A DNA stretch of 12,720 bases, taken from NCBI GenBank assembly GCA_964496975.1, contig CAZCBN010000093.1, positions 1 through 12,720 on the forward strand, read 5' to 3'. Of the stretch, positions 1 to 5,458 are shown one piece after another (position 1 is the stretch's first letter; the number at the start of each line of letters is the position of its first letter). The DNA is from CAZCBN01 sp964496975. GTDB taxonomy: Bacteria > Planctomycetota > Phycisphaerae > Phycisphaerales > UBA1924. The notes beneath the pieces were generated by a model that saw only the letters and a list, made by a program, of their open reading frames with translations, did not search any database and was not told the DNA's origin. The position numbers were made by a program, and so were the translations under genes.

Positions 1-1134
1 ATCGACCAGCAGGCCGCGATGGCGGCGGCGATGGGCGCGGGCGAGCAGATCGCGCCGATGGTGCAGGCCTTCAAGATGGTGGTGGAGAACTTCGCCCGGG
101 ACGGCCAGGCGGGCATCCTGGGGCTGAACATCGGCGCGAGCGGGGTGGCGCTTGACCTGGCGAGCCAGTTCAAGGCCGACTCGGAGCTGGCGGGCTTTTT
201 CGCTGACGCGGGCGACTCGGCGTCGCTGCTGGGCTCGGTGCCGGAGATGCCGTTCCTTCTGGCGTATTCGGCGGACATGCGGTCGGCGGGCACGCGGCAG
301 CTGCTGAACAACGCGATGGCGCTCGCGCCGCAGATGGGCGAGGGCGGCGACAAGATGCAGGGGACGTTCGCGGCGTTGATGCAGAACACCGACGGCATCG
401 GCGGCGTGATCGGGATGTCGCAGGCGATGGGGGGCGCGGGGCTGCTGGCGAACCAGGTGCAGTTCACGCGGACCACGGAGCCGGCGGCGATGCAGAAGGC
501 CTTCCGCGACCTGCTGACGGGCCTCAACGGCACGGCGGCGCAGGGCGTGGTGTACAAGACCGACTACGCCGCGGGCGCGGCCGACGTGGCCGGCATGAAG
601 GTGGACACGTACGCGGTGACGACGACGCTGGACGAGAACGCGCCGCCGGCGGGCTTTGGCGCGATGGCCGACCCGGCGATGGTGAACCAGATTCTGTACG
701 GCGTCGCGGGCGGGCCCAACGGCTTTGTCGCGGCGACGGAGGGGGGCGTGTACACGACCTCCAGCAAGAACAGCGAGCTGCTGGGCAAGGCGATCGCCGC
801 GGGCAAGGGCCAGGGCCGGCTGGACGGGGCGGCGCTGCTGAAGTCGGTCGCGGAGCGGCTGCCGGCGAAGCGGTCGGCGGAGGCGTACATCTCGGCGAGC
901 AACATCCTGAACGCCGTGGGGCCCTTCGCGCAGATGATGGGGGCGATGGAGAAGTTTGAGCCCGTGGCGGAGCTGCCGCCGGTGGGCGTGGCGGCGGCGC
1001 CGGGCGACGGCGGCGTCACGTTCCGGCTCGTGGTGCCGGGCGAGGTGATCGCGAAGATCGCCGAGCTGCAGGCGCAGGCCGAGGGCCCGGCGATGGAGGA
1101 GGGCGGGGACGCGCCGGACAAGCCGAAGTTCTGA
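1..1134 (+). CDS. Uncharacterised Met/Ala/Gly-rich protein, 5'-truncated by window edge
   Basis: The reading frame is open from base 1 to a TGA at 1132-1134, so 377 residues are visible. No SD precedes the in-frame ATGs at 19 and 31, and the true start probably lies upstream of the window. The protein is soluble-looking, with amphipathic Ala/Met-rich segments and no membrane helix in the visible part. A C-terminal strand-rich piece (TFRLVVPGEVIAKI, about 36 residues before the end) is followed by an acidic, low-complexity tail ending in DKPKF. The layout vaguely recalls large DUF3352-like planctomycete envelope proteins, but I do not recognise the family and assign no function. An N-terminal signal peptide could exist in the missing part. 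Hairpins follow the stop, so the gene probably ends its transcription unit. Codon use matches the neighbours (strong G/C third positions). I am sure it is coding and unsure of its identity. Confidence 0.8.
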   Translation: MDQQAAMAAAMGAGEQIAPMVQAFKMVVENFARDGQAGILGLNIGASGVALDLASQFKADSELAGFFADAGDSASLLGSVPEMPFLLAYSADMRSAGTRQLLNNAMALAPQMGEGGDKMQGTFAALMQNTDGIGGVIGMSQAMGGAGLLANQVQFTRTTEPAAMQKAFRDLLTGLNGTAAQGVVYKTDYAAGAADVAGMKVDTYAVTTTLDENAPPAGFGAMADPAMVNQILYGVAGGPNGFVAATEGGVYTTSSKNSELLGKAIAAGKGQGRLDGAALLKSVAERLPAKRSAEAYISASNILNAVGPFAQMMGAMEKFEPVAELPPVGVAAAPGDGGVTFRLVVPGEVIAKIAELQAQAEGPAMEEGGDAPDKPKF

Positions 1135-1138
1135 TCCG

Positions 1139-1157
1139 CGGGCCCCGGACGGGCCCG
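1139..1157 (+). terminator. GC-rich hairpin just after the first CDS
   Basis: Bases 1139-1145 pair with 1151-1157 (CGGGCCC with GGGCCCG), giving a 7-bp stem and a 5-nt loop (CGGAC). The stem begins 4 nt after the TGA of the first gene. No T-tract follows, so this is at best a weak intrinsic terminator. It could work together with the stronger hairpin at 1197-1226. Confidence 0.35.
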
Positions 1158-1193
1158 GGCAGGGGCCCGGTGGAGCGGATGTGCAGCGATGTT

Positions 1194-1229
1194 TGTCGCG
1201 GCCCGGTCGAGTTCGACCGGGCCGCGGCG
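1194..1229 (+). terminator. Strong perfect-palindrome hairpin, probable terminator or regulatory structure upstream of folP
   Basis: Bases 1197-1210 are the exact reverse complement of 1213-1226, a 14-bp perfect inverted repeat with only GT between the arms. In RNA the last pair would open to give an AGTT tetraloop on a 13-bp stem. Outer pairs 1194-1196 with 1227-1229 (U-G, G-C, U-G) can extend it. It lies 59 nt after the first CDS and 70 nt before the folP ATG. It is the best hairpin in the window. No T-tract follows, so it may be a U-less terminator, a transcript-stabilising 3' end or a protein-binding palindrome. Its position inside the longer possible folP frame argues against a start at 1170. 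Confidence 0.6.
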
Positions 1230-1285
1230 TTGGTGGGCCGTGTGAGCGGTGTTCGTGGGGCGGGCTTGGTGGGCGTGGCCGAGTC

Positions 1286-1291
1286 GGAGGG
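1286..1291 (+). promoter_or_regulatory. Ribosome binding site of folP
   Basis: GGAGGG lies 7 nt before the ATG at 1299. It is the strongest SD-like sequence in this region and the main reason for choosing 1299 over the in-frame GTG at 1170. Confidence 0.65.
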
Positions 1292-1298
1292 ACGTCAG

Positions 1299-2255
1299 AT
1301 GGAACAGGCGCTCGCGGTGCCGCGGTGGGGGGAGGCCGGGGCGGGGGGCGATCGGCCCGAGCCGGCGGTGTGGCGGGTGGGGCCTCGGGCGGTGCTGCGG
1401 CTGGACCGGCCCATCCTGATGGCCGTGCTGAACGTGACGCCCGACAGTTTTTCGGATGGGGGGCGGCACACGTCGGCCGAGGCGGCGGCGGGGGCGGCGC
1501 TGCGGCTTGTGGTGGAGGGGGCCGACATGCTGGACGTGGGCGGCGAGTCCACGAGGCCGGGCAGCGAGCCGGTGCCGGCGGCGGAGCAGATCCGCCGGGT
1601 GGTGCCGGCGATTCGGGCGGTGCGTGCGGCGGGCGTGGGCGTGCCGATCAGCGTGGACACGACGCGGGCGGAGGTGGCCTCGGCGGCGCTGGACGCGGGG
1701 GCGGACGCGATCAACGACACCTCGGGCGGGCTGGATGATGCGGGGATGCTGGGGCTTGCGGCGCGGCGCGGGTGCGGCGTGGTGCTGATGCACAGGCCCG
1801 TGGCGCCGCGGGCGGATCGCTATTCCGATCGGCACCCGGCGCCGCCGGCGTATGGGGACGTGGTGGCGGAAGTGGGCGCGTGGCTGCGGGGCCGGCTCGG
1901 CGAGGCGGAGCGGGCGGGGTGCGACGCGGGCGCGGTGCTTGTGGACCCCGGGCTGGGGTTTGGGAAGGACGTGGCGCAGAACCTGCGGCTGGTGCGGGAG
2001 AGCGCGGGGCTTGCGCAGGCCGCGGGGCGACCGGTGCTGGGGGCGGTGAGCCGGAAGAGCTTTGTGGGCCGGGCGGAGATGGGGCCCGGGGACGCGGAGC
2101 CGGCGTTGCCGGCGGATCGGGTCGCGGGGTCGATCGCGTTGAGCGTGCTGCAACTGGCGGGGGGCGTGCGGGTGTTCCGGGTGCACGACGTGCGCGCGGC
2201 TGGGCGGGCGCTGCGGGCGGCGTGGCGGGTGCTCGCGGGGGGCGGGGGGGAATAG
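1299..2255 (+). CDS. folP: Dihydropteroate synthase
   Basis: Cytoplasmic TIM-barrel enzyme that joins p-aminobenzoate to 6-hydroxymethyl-dihydropterin diphosphate in folate synthesis; the target of sulfonamides (family knowledge). With the SD-backed ATG the product has 318 residues, a little longer than the usual ~280 because of a ~36-residue N-terminal leader. Hallmarks in order: MAVLNVTPDSFSDGG (41-55), DVGGESTRPGS (79-89), SVDTTRAEV (118-126) followed by ADAINDTSGG (135-144), VLMH (162-165), VDPGLGFGK (215-223) and SRKSFVG (251-257). The segment after VLMH (RPVAPRADRYSDRHP) lacks the common M-x-G-x-P-x-x-MQ pattern, although AYGDVVAEV, which normally follows it, is present. An upstream in-frame GTG at 1170 would add 43 residues spanning a strong hairpin and is rejected. 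trxA follows after 173 nt, so the two are not tightly coupled. Identity is secure. Confidence 0.95.
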   Translation: MEQALAVPRWGEAGAGGDRPEPAVWRVGPRAVLRLDRPILMAVLNVTPDSFSDGGRHTSAEAAAGAALRLVVEGADMLDVGGESTRPGSEPVPAAEQIRRVVPAIRAVRAAGVGVPISVDTTRAEVASAALDAGADAINDTSGGLDDAGMLGLAARRGCGVVLMHRPVAPRADRYSDRHPAPPAYGDVVAEVGAWLRGRLGEAERAGCDAGAVLVDPGLGFGKDVAQNLRLVRESAGLAQAAGRPVLGAVSRKSFVGRAEMGPGDAEPALPADRVAGSIALSVLQLAGGVRVFRVHDVRAAGRALRAAWRVLAGGGGE

Positions 2256-2261
2256 GCGGCG

Positions 2262-2298
2262 GCCGCGGGCGGGTTGGCGTGTGTGGCGGCCCCGCGGC
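2262..2298 (+). terminator. Hairpin downstream of folP
   Basis: GCCGCGGG at 2262-2269 is complementary to CCCGCGGC at 2291-2298, an 8-bp stem with a 21-nt loop that begins 7 nt after the folP TAG. There is no T-tract and the loop is long, so this is only a candidate. Confidence 0.3.
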
Positions 2299-2319
2299 TC
2301 GCGCGGCGGGTGTGCGGGG

Positions 2320-2325
2320 TACGAT
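2320..2325 (+). promoter_or_regulatory. Possible -10 element upstream of trxA
   Basis: TACGAT matches a sigma-70-like -10 box at four of six positions and stands out in very GC-rich DNA. I see no good -35 box 16-18 nt upstream. If it is real, the trxA leader would be about 95-100 nt long and would contain the hairpin at 2386-2408. Confidence 0.25.
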
Positions 2326-2385
2326 GTCGACTCGGCGGGCTTGCGGGCCTGTCGACGGGGAGTGGCCCAAGCCGTCCGGTGCCCG

Positions 2386-2408
2386 CGAGGGCCGGGGGCC
2401 GGCCTTTG
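2386..2408 (+). other. Hairpin just upstream of the trxA ribosome binding site
   Basis: Bases 2386-2395 can pair with 2399-2408: a GGCCGG/CCGGCC core with a GGG loop, extended by an A-T, two G-U pairs and a C-G to 10 bp. The right arm runs into TTTG. It ends 8 nt before the AAGGAG SD of trxA. It could be a U-poor terminator for upstream transcription or a leader structure affecting trxA translation; the sequence alone does not decide. Confidence 0.4.
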
Positions 2409-2428
2409 AGCATCCGAAGGAGCACCGA

Positions 2429-2761
2429 GTGGCAAGCCAGAACGTGCACGAGTTCACGGACGCGAACTTCAAGGCGGAGGTGCTCAGCAGCGCCACCCCG
2501 GTGCTGGTGGATTTTTGGGCGGAGTGGTGCATGCCGTGCCGGATGCTCGCGCCGACGATCGACCAGGTGGCGGCCGAGTTCGCGGGCAAGGTGAAGGTGG
2601 GCAAGGTGGACACGGACTCGAACCGGGAGACGTCGCTGCAGTACGGCATCTCGGCGATTCCGACGGTGATCCTGTTCAAGGGCGGGCAGCCGGTGAAGCG
2701 GTTCGTCGGCCTGCAGAACAAGGACGACCTGGCGGCCGCGATGAACGTGGCGCTGGGCTGA
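2429..2761 (+). CDS. trxA: Thioredoxin with atypical WCMPC active site
   Basis: Small cytoplasmic dithiol oxidoreductase that passes electrons from thioredoxin reductase to target disulfides (family knowledge). The 110-residue product spans one complete thioredoxin fold with the usual landmarks: VLVDFWAEWC (25-34), active-site Cys34 and Cys37 in WCMPC, the buried Asp28, VGKVDTD (57-63), and the cis-proline loop at Pro78 (AIPTVILF). Most bacterial TrxA proteins have WCGPC; here Gly is replaced by Met. There is no signal peptide or membrane anchor, so it should be cytoplasmic. The GTG start at 2429 is chosen because AAGGAG (2417-2422) lies 6 nt upstream and the product then has the normal TrxA length; the frame stays open far upstream but without thioredoxin sequence. 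It stands alone between folP and an oxidoreductase gene. Confidence 0.94.
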   Translation: MASQNVHEFTDANFKAEVLSSATPVLVDFWAEWCMPCRMLAPTIDQVAAEFAGKVKVGKVDTDSNRETSLQYGISAIPTVILFKGGQPVKRFVGLQNKDDLAAAMNVALG

Positions 2762-2822
2762 AACGGGCTCTGGGCTCATCAGGACTCTGGGCTGACCGGG
2801 GCGGGGCCGGGGTCGTCTCTGG

Positions 2823-2845
2823 GCCCGCGGGAGATGCCCGGGGGC
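2823..2845 (+). terminator. Candidate terminator hairpin after trxA
   Basis: GCCC (2823-2826) pairs with GGGC (2842-2845). After a G-G mismatch, CGGG (2828-2831) pairs with CCCG (2837-2840) around an AGATG loop. It lies about 60 nt after the trxA stop and has no T-tract. Confidence 0.3.
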
Positions 2846-2928
2846 GTGCGCCGGCGTTGGCCCCGGCTCTGCGATGGGGTGTGGGCCTGACGCCGGACGG
2901 ACCGGTCGGTGCCACGATGGGCGGCCGG

Positions 2929-2960
2929 TGTGGCGGCGGATGTGGCGGCGGATGTGGCGA
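2929..2960 (+). repeat. 12-nt tandem repeat, about 2.7 copies
   Basis: TGTGGCGGCGGA occurs at 2929-2940 and again at 2941-2952, followed by a partial third copy (TGTGGCGA, 2953-2960). The unit is a multiple of three and probably expands by slippage. It sits in a non-coding spacer and no function is evident. Confidence 0.75.
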
Positions 2961-3000
2961 TTGGGTGGTCGGGCCCTGTGGGTCGGGTGGACATGAGCGG

Positions 3001-3042
3001 GTGGGGGCGGTGCCCCCGCGTTCGGGCCCTTACCCGGGCCCG
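3001..3042 (+). other. Two tandem GC-rich hairpins upstream of the oxidoreductase gene
   Basis: Hairpin one: GGGGGC (3003-3008) pairs with GCCCCC (3012-3017) around GGT, extendable by a U-G and a G-C pair to 3001/3019. Hairpin two: CGGGCCC (3023-3029) pairs with GGGCCCG (3036-3042) around TTACCC. They end 41 nt before the ATG at 3084. They could terminate read-through from trxA or structure the leader of the next gene. Confidence 0.45.
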
Positions 3043-3083
3043 CGCCGGTGCCCCGCGTCCCGCGGGTGAGGTGCACAGCAGCG

Positions 3084-4265
3084 ATGACCGGACAGCCCGA
3101 CGCCCACGCAAAGTCGCCGCGGAAGGGCCCGTCCGGACCGCTCCGGTGCGGCGTGCTTGGCGTGGGGCGGATGGGGCGGCACCACGCGCGGGTGTATGCG
3201 CAGCTCGGCCGTCGGTGTGCTGAGATGGGCGGGGCCGGGGCGGGTGGTGCCGGGGGCGGGTTCCCCGCGGGCGAGGGCGTAGAGTTTGTGGGCGTGTACG
3301 ACGCCGACGCCGACCGGGCCGGGGCGGTGGTGGAGAACCACGGCGGCCGGGCCTTCGCGACGGCCGAGGCGATGCTGGAAGCGGGCGTGGACGCGGTGAG
3401 CGTGGCGGTGCCGACGGTGCACCACCGCGCGGCGGCGGAGCCGTTTTTGCGCGCGGGCGTGGCGTGCCTGATCGAGAAGCCCATCGCGCAGGACGGGGAG
3501 AGCGCGCTGGCGCTGAAGCGTGCTGCCGAGGCGGGCGGGGCGTGCCTGATGGTGGGGCACATCGAGCGGTTCAACCCGGCGGTGCGGGCGCTGCGGCGGC
3601 TGCAGGACCGGGGGATGGAGGTCGTGCCGCGGTTCATCGAGGTTCACCGCGTCAGCCCGATGACCTTCCGCAGCGTGGACGTGGGCGTGGTGATGGACAT
3701 GATGATCCACGACCTGGACGTGGTGCTGATGCTGATGGGGGGCATCGAGCCGGTGACGGTCGAGGCGGTGGGCGTGGCGGTGGTGACGGAGCACGAGGAC
3801 ATCTGCAACGCGCGGCTGACGTTCGAGACGCCGCGGGGCCCGTGCGTGGCGAACATGTCGGCGAGCCGGCTCGCGCTGAAGACCGAGCGGGTGACGCGGA
3901 TCACGGGCGAGAACGGCTACGTGAAGATCGACTACGCGGCGCGCACGGGGACGGTGATCGCGCGGACGGCGAACGAGATGCAGCGCCGCGAGGTGGCGGA
4001 CCAGCTCCGGGCGGGCGTGGACCTGAGCGACCTGAAGTGGTCGGAGCTGGTGAACATCGAGCCGCTGGAGATCGATGAGCGGGACCAGCTGGAGCTGGAG
4101 ATCGAGGCGTTTTTGCACGCGACGCGGACGGGGGGCGTGCCGCCGATCGACGCGGACGCGGGGTTTGTGAACGTGCGGACGGCGGAGCGGATCGTGCAGG
4201 CGACGCGCGAGTTCATGGGGAAGCTGACGTACCCGGCGATGCCTGGGGCGGGCCCGCAGGGCTGA
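3084..4265 (+). CDS. Gfo/Idh/MocA-family NAD(P)-dependent oxidoreductase, possibly UDP-GlcNAc 3-dehydrogenase-like
   Basis: The 393-residue product has an N-terminal Rossmann fold with GVLGVGRMGRHHARVY (23-38), then VYDADADRA (71-79) for nucleotide recognition, VAVPTVHH (107-114) and the family EKP motif (131-133, catalytic Lys132). GHIERFNPAVRAL (158-170) and MDMMIHDLDVVLML (204-217, with His209 and Asp210) match sugar dehydrogenases of this superfamily. GHIERFNPA in particular recalls GnnA-type UDP-GlcNAc 3-dehydrogenases linked to lipid A synthesis; that is my inference, and no lpx gene is in the window. Unusual: a Gly/Ala-rich insert at about 48-65 between the first helix and strand two. 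The ATG at 3084 is preferred over the GTG at 3048 because GAGG lies upstream (long 12-nt gap) and the extra 12 residues look unstructured. It is expected in the cytoplasm. It converges on the - strand gene after 46 nt. Confidence 0.9.
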   Translation: MTGQPDAHAKSPRKGPSGPLRCGVLGVGRMGRHHARVYAQLGRRCAEMGGAGAGGAGGGFPAGEGVEFVGVYDADADRAGAVVENHGGRAFATAEAMLEAGVDAVSVAVPTVHHRAAAEPFLRAGVACLIEKPIAQDGESALALKRAAEAGGACLMVGHIERFNPAVRALRRLQDRGMEVVPRFIEVHRVSPMTFRSVDVGVVMDMMIHDLDVVLMLMGGIEPVTVEAVGVAVVTEHEDICNARLTFETPRGPCVANMSASRLALKTERVTRITGENGYVKIDYAARTGTVIARTANEMQRREVADQLRAGVDLSDLKWSELVNIEPLEIDERDQLELEIEAFLHATRTGGVPPIDADAGFVNVRTAERIVQATREFMGKLTYPAMPGAGPQG

Positions 4266-4269
4266 GTCT

Positions 4270-4306
4270 GGGGGCGGGCGTGGGGCGTGGGGGGTGCGGG
4301 GCGCAC
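4270..4306 (+). terminator. Hairpin plus G-run cluster between convergent genes
   Basis: GTGCG (4294-4298) pairs with CGCAC (4302-4306) around GGG, a 5-bp stem. Just before it, 4270-4294 holds four G-runs (5, 3, 4 and 6 Gs) with short loops, a textbook G-quadruplex pattern on the + strand. The site fills the 46-nt gap between two convergent stop codons and could serve as a bidirectional terminator. Confidence 0.4.
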
Positions 4307-4311
4307 GCGCG

Positions 4312-5127
4312 CTACCAGCCTTCGCTCGCGGGCACGATCGCCAGGTCGGCGGGGAGATCCGCCGGGTTGCGGGTGATCACGTAGCTTCGCTGCCGCAGGA
4401 TCGAGGTGTCGCCCTGTTTTTGTTCGGTATCCCAGCGGAGCAGGCACCCGGTTTGTTCGTCAAACCACATCCATTGAGCAATGGAGAGGGGGGCGCCGTC
4501 TTCGGTGACGCCCGCATCGACGGTGCGTTCGAAGCGGACCACCGTTCGGCCGTCCAGCGGCTCGAAGGCCATCGTGCCGAGTACGAACGTGGAATGCTGG
4601 GTGGGCGAAAACACCCCTCTTTCACCGAGCCATGTCCCGAGCAACGTACCGACTTCGCACCCGGTTTCTTGTCCTAAGAGAAGGGACGCGTCTATTGCGA
4701 CGGCCGGGGAGGGTGCCTCGTACTGAACTCGGATGTCATTCAGCGGCGTGAGCGCGTTCGGCAGGCTCGCGCGCCGCGTCGTCTCAACGACCACCGTTCC
4801 GTGTCGCACGATGCGCACCGGCGAGGGCAACGGCTCGCCCGCCACCGTCGTCAGGAAGGCGTCGTGGGTCATCCACGCTTCGCCGTGCAGTCGCTTGTGG
4901 TCGCCGTGGCGGACTTCGTAGACAATTTTGAGGGAATCACAGGCAAAGAAGTCGCGGATGCGTCGCTCGATGGTGGCTCGGTCTGGGGAGGGCGCGCCGT
5001 GCAAAGCGGTTTGGTGCGCCGGAGCAAGATCCGGGGGCGTCGCGGAAGGGCTGGGGTCGGGTGTTGCGAAGGTTTGCGGGGCGAGCAAGGCGGAGGCGAG
5101 GATGCATGAAGAGGTGTGACGTTGCAT
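4312..5127 (-). CDS. Secreted protein of unknown function with lower GC than its neighbours
   Basis: The 271-residue product begins with a likely Sec signal peptide (MQRHTSSCILASALLAPQTFA, cleavage near A21/T22) followed by a Pro/Ser/Thr linker (22-50). The body is strand-rich, with RRIRDFFACDSLKIVYEV (55-72), a segment with Val/Thr strands near 104-118, and WMWFDEQTGCLLRWD (219-233). The last pattern, an aromatic strand with D-x-x-T-G-x-x-x-R, recalls LolA/LolB-like lipoprotein-carrier folds, but that is a weak resemblance and I assign no function. The start at 5127 is chosen for the signal peptide; no clear SD precedes it. The frame runs further upstream without export features. GC is 60, 60 and 55% in three 60-base lines (4381, 4441, 4921), against 72-78% in coding lines elsewhere, and the + strand G-bias fades here. 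That suggests later acquisition or relaxed selection. Confidence 0.72.
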   Translation of the reverse strand: MQRHTSSCILASALLAPQTFATPDPSPSATPPDLAPAHQTALHGAPSPDRATIERRIRDFFACDSLKIVYEVRHGDHKRLHGEAWMTHDAFLTTVAGEPLPSPVRIVRHGTVVVETTRRASLPNALTPLNDIRVQYEAPSPAVAIDASLLLGQETGCEVGTLLGTWLGERGVFSPTQHSTFVLGTMAFEPLDGRTVVRFERTVDAGVTEDGAPLSIAQWMWFDEQTGCLLRWDTEQKQGDTSILRQRSYVITRNPADLPADLAIVPASEGW

Positions 5128-5322
5128 GCTCAGGGGTTGAGGGGAACGGGCCTGCCGGTTGCACCCGCGGTGCCCGGGAACGGACGTGATGTTGCGTGCC
5201 GGGACCCCGGGGTTTTCCAAAGCGCGTGGGGACGGTCGCTGTTCTCCGCCGCACCGCCGGGGCGGAGGGGGGGTTCTCGGGCTTTGGGGCGCGAAACCGC
5301 TGGTTCGGGTGCGGGGTTGAGG

Positions 5323-5328
5323 TACACT
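5323..5328 (+). promoter_or_regulatory. Possible -10 element for the S1-like gene
   Basis: TACACT resembles a sigma-70 -10 box and is preceded by GAGG, like the GGGG before TACGAT upstream of trxA. No convincing -35 box is visible. It would give a leader of about 125 nt. Confidence 0.28.
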
Positions 5329-5430
5329 CTGGGCCCGGGGCTTGGCCTTGTTGCCGCCCGGGGTGTGTCGTGTTCGTCCGGGCCGATCGCGGTGAGCGGC
5401 TTTTCGGGCGGGTAGTTCATCGCCGCACGT

Positions 5431-5446
5431 TGCGAGTTCTTTCGCA
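5431..5446 (+). promoter_or_regulatory. Small hairpin directly upstream of the S1-like gene's SD
   Basis: TGCGA (5431-5435) pairs with TCGCA (5442-5446) around GTTCTT. The SD-like AGGA (5451-5454) follows 4 nt later, itself 4 nt before the ATG at 5459. A leader structure here would fit with known autoregulation of rpsA in other bacteria, but only the short stem is seen. Confidence 0.3.
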
Positions 5447-5458
5447 GGCCAGGACCCC

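Larger units (their letters stand above)
2762..3083. other. 322-nt spacer between trxA and the oxidoreductase gene
   Basis: I see no credible gene here. The spacer holds three CTCTGGGC copies (2768, 2785, 2817), a candidate hairpin at 2823-2845, a 12-nt tandem repeat at 2929-2960 and two tandem hairpins at 3001-3042. A weak GAGG SD (3068-3071) precedes the next start. The frames open across it have low-complexity, Gly/Arg-rich translations typical of shadow frames in GC-rich DNA. Confidence 0.6.
5128..5458. other. 331-nt divergent spacer with likely promoters for both flanking genes
   Basis: It separates the - strand secreted gene from the + strand S1-like gene and should hold both promoters. 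I see GCACC/GGTGC (5161-5173, stem 5, loop CGC) near the - strand gene. A TACACT box lies at 5323-5328, and leader structures sit at 5389-5423 (7 bp with one G-U, 21-nt loop) and 5431-5446. No gene is supported inside it. Confidence 0.5.

Noticed and set aside
1170..1298. Upstream GTG start for folP (43 extra residues)
   Set aside because: No SD is near it, the added residues match nothing in the family, and they span the 14-bp palindrome. The ATG at 1299 has GGAGGG at good spacing.
564..2435. 623-aa open frame on the minus strand
   Set aside because: It lies antisense to folP and the first CDS and its translation is Arg/His/Pro-rich with no domain. It is a shadow frame of GC-rich codons.
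2929..2960. CRISPR-like array
   Set aside because: The repeat unit is 12 nt with no spacers, which fits a simple tandem repeat and not a CRISPR array.
3048..3083. GTG start 12 codons upstream for the oxidoreductase
   Set aside because: Overlaps the region just after the tandem hairpins and lacks an SD; the ATG at 3084 has GAGG upstream, although the spacing is long, so some doubt remains.
1820..3637. 605-aa open frame on the minus strand
   Set aside because: Antisense to folP, trxA and the oxidoreductase gene, each with clear family motifs on the + strand; the composition is low-complexity Pro/Ala/Arg.
1299..4265. A folP-trxA-oxidoreductase operon
   Set aside because: The gaps are 173 and 322 nt, with hairpins in each and a possible promoter before trxA, so separate units are more likely.
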